A DNA stretch of 64,000 bases from Ustilago trichophora. Lineage: Eukaryota; Basidiomycota; Ustilaginomycetes; Ustilaginales; Ustilaginaceae. This document shows positions 63,817-64,000 of this stretch, in pieces. Location of the stretch: assembly GCA_900323505.1 (NCBI GenBank), contig OOIN01000001.1, forward strand, positions 372,001 to 436,000, given 5' to 3'. The notes under the pieces are model-generated. The model was not told the DNA's origin, ran no database searches, and was given only the letters and a program-made list of their open reading frames with translations. Positions within the stretch are counted from its first letter, which is position 1, and each line of letters starts with the position of its first letter. Position numbers and translations under genes: made by a program.

Positions 63817-64000
63817 CTGATACTCCGCAACACACCTTCCATTTGATATCTCTCTCTCCAGGACACATACACGCGCAGCTTCAAAGCTACTCATTGCTAG
63901 AGCATCAAAGCTGTTCGGTCTCACTTGCTTGCTTGGCTTTGCGTTGTCGAGGTCCGAGCGCACTTTGCAGACGTGGCATAACTTACGTCCCACACACACT
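63137..64000. other. 3' flank of MFE2 and right edge of the window
   Basis: No supported gene. A (CT)n run lies at about 63784-63812. A GTAAGT on the minus strand at 63986-63981 might be the donor of a gene entering from the right, but no protein can be recognised. Confidence 0.4.

Noticed and set aside
63508..63999. 163-codon minus-strand ORF at the right edge as a partial gene
   Set aside because: Contains an Arg/Glu string from the CT microsatellite and no family features; an edge gene cannot be excluded but is not supported.

Overview
The window reads as a chromosome segment of a basidiomycete fungus, most likely a smut (Ustilaginales). Genes are mostly intron-poor with large uninterrupted ORFs. 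The introns that do occur are short, with GTAAGT/GTGAGT-type donors and, in several, CTGAC-like branch points. The proteins are eukaryotic housekeeping families with long disordered extensions. The genus assignment is inference; the eukaryotic, fungal nature is clear from SPT5, APC5, Spc7/KNL1, Sec61-beta, Tom7, the fungal-type multifunctional beta-oxidation enzyme and a Pol III tRNA gene.

Layout. 0-10 kb: an NADPH:quinone oxidoreductase-like gene, a 794-bp TA-flanked inverted-repeat element (probably a non-autonomous Tc1/mariner-pogo type transposon), a Ser-rich gene whose frame stays open for 105 codons beyond its TGA, and a gene-free stretch with a ~640-bp ATT/poly-T microsatellite. 10-21 kb: a PAF-acetylhydrolase-like lipase, a mitochondrial-looking LEA-like protein built on 120-bp tandem repeats, NAT9, and a head-to-head pair of RNA polymerase III factors (TFIIIA and a SNAPC3/SNAP50-like protein). 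21-33 kb: mitochondrial EF-Tu, SPT5, a Dus1-type tRNA dihydrouridine synthase and the kinetochore scaffold Spc7/KNL1. 33-50 kb: several small spliced genes that simple ORF calling misses or truncates (MRP10/mS37, SEC61-beta, TOM7, the BUD32 last exon, a thioesterase last exon, a 3-exon coiled-coil gene), plus a FAS1/GPI protein, an unassigned gene behind BUD32, and APC5. 50-64 kb: an intron-containing tRNA (probably Leu-CAA), a 2055-residue Sec7-PH Arf-GEF, and the 3-exon peroxisomal-type hydratase/dehydrogenase MFE2 (FOX2).

There is no operon or obvious pathway cluster. Genes serving translation and mitochondria are frequent (TUF1, MRP10, TOM7, DUS1, BUD32, TFIIIA, SNAPC3, tRNA), but this is compatible with chance. 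I saw no clear novel multi-gene system. The most unusual items are the inverted-repeat element, the open frame past the TGA of the 5.1-kb gene, the 40-residue repeat protein, the PTS1-less MFE2 and the oddly folded tRNA. Several ORF starts in this region would be non-ATG; I give the first credible ATG instead. All splice coordinates are predictions from sequence signals plus protein-family fit.
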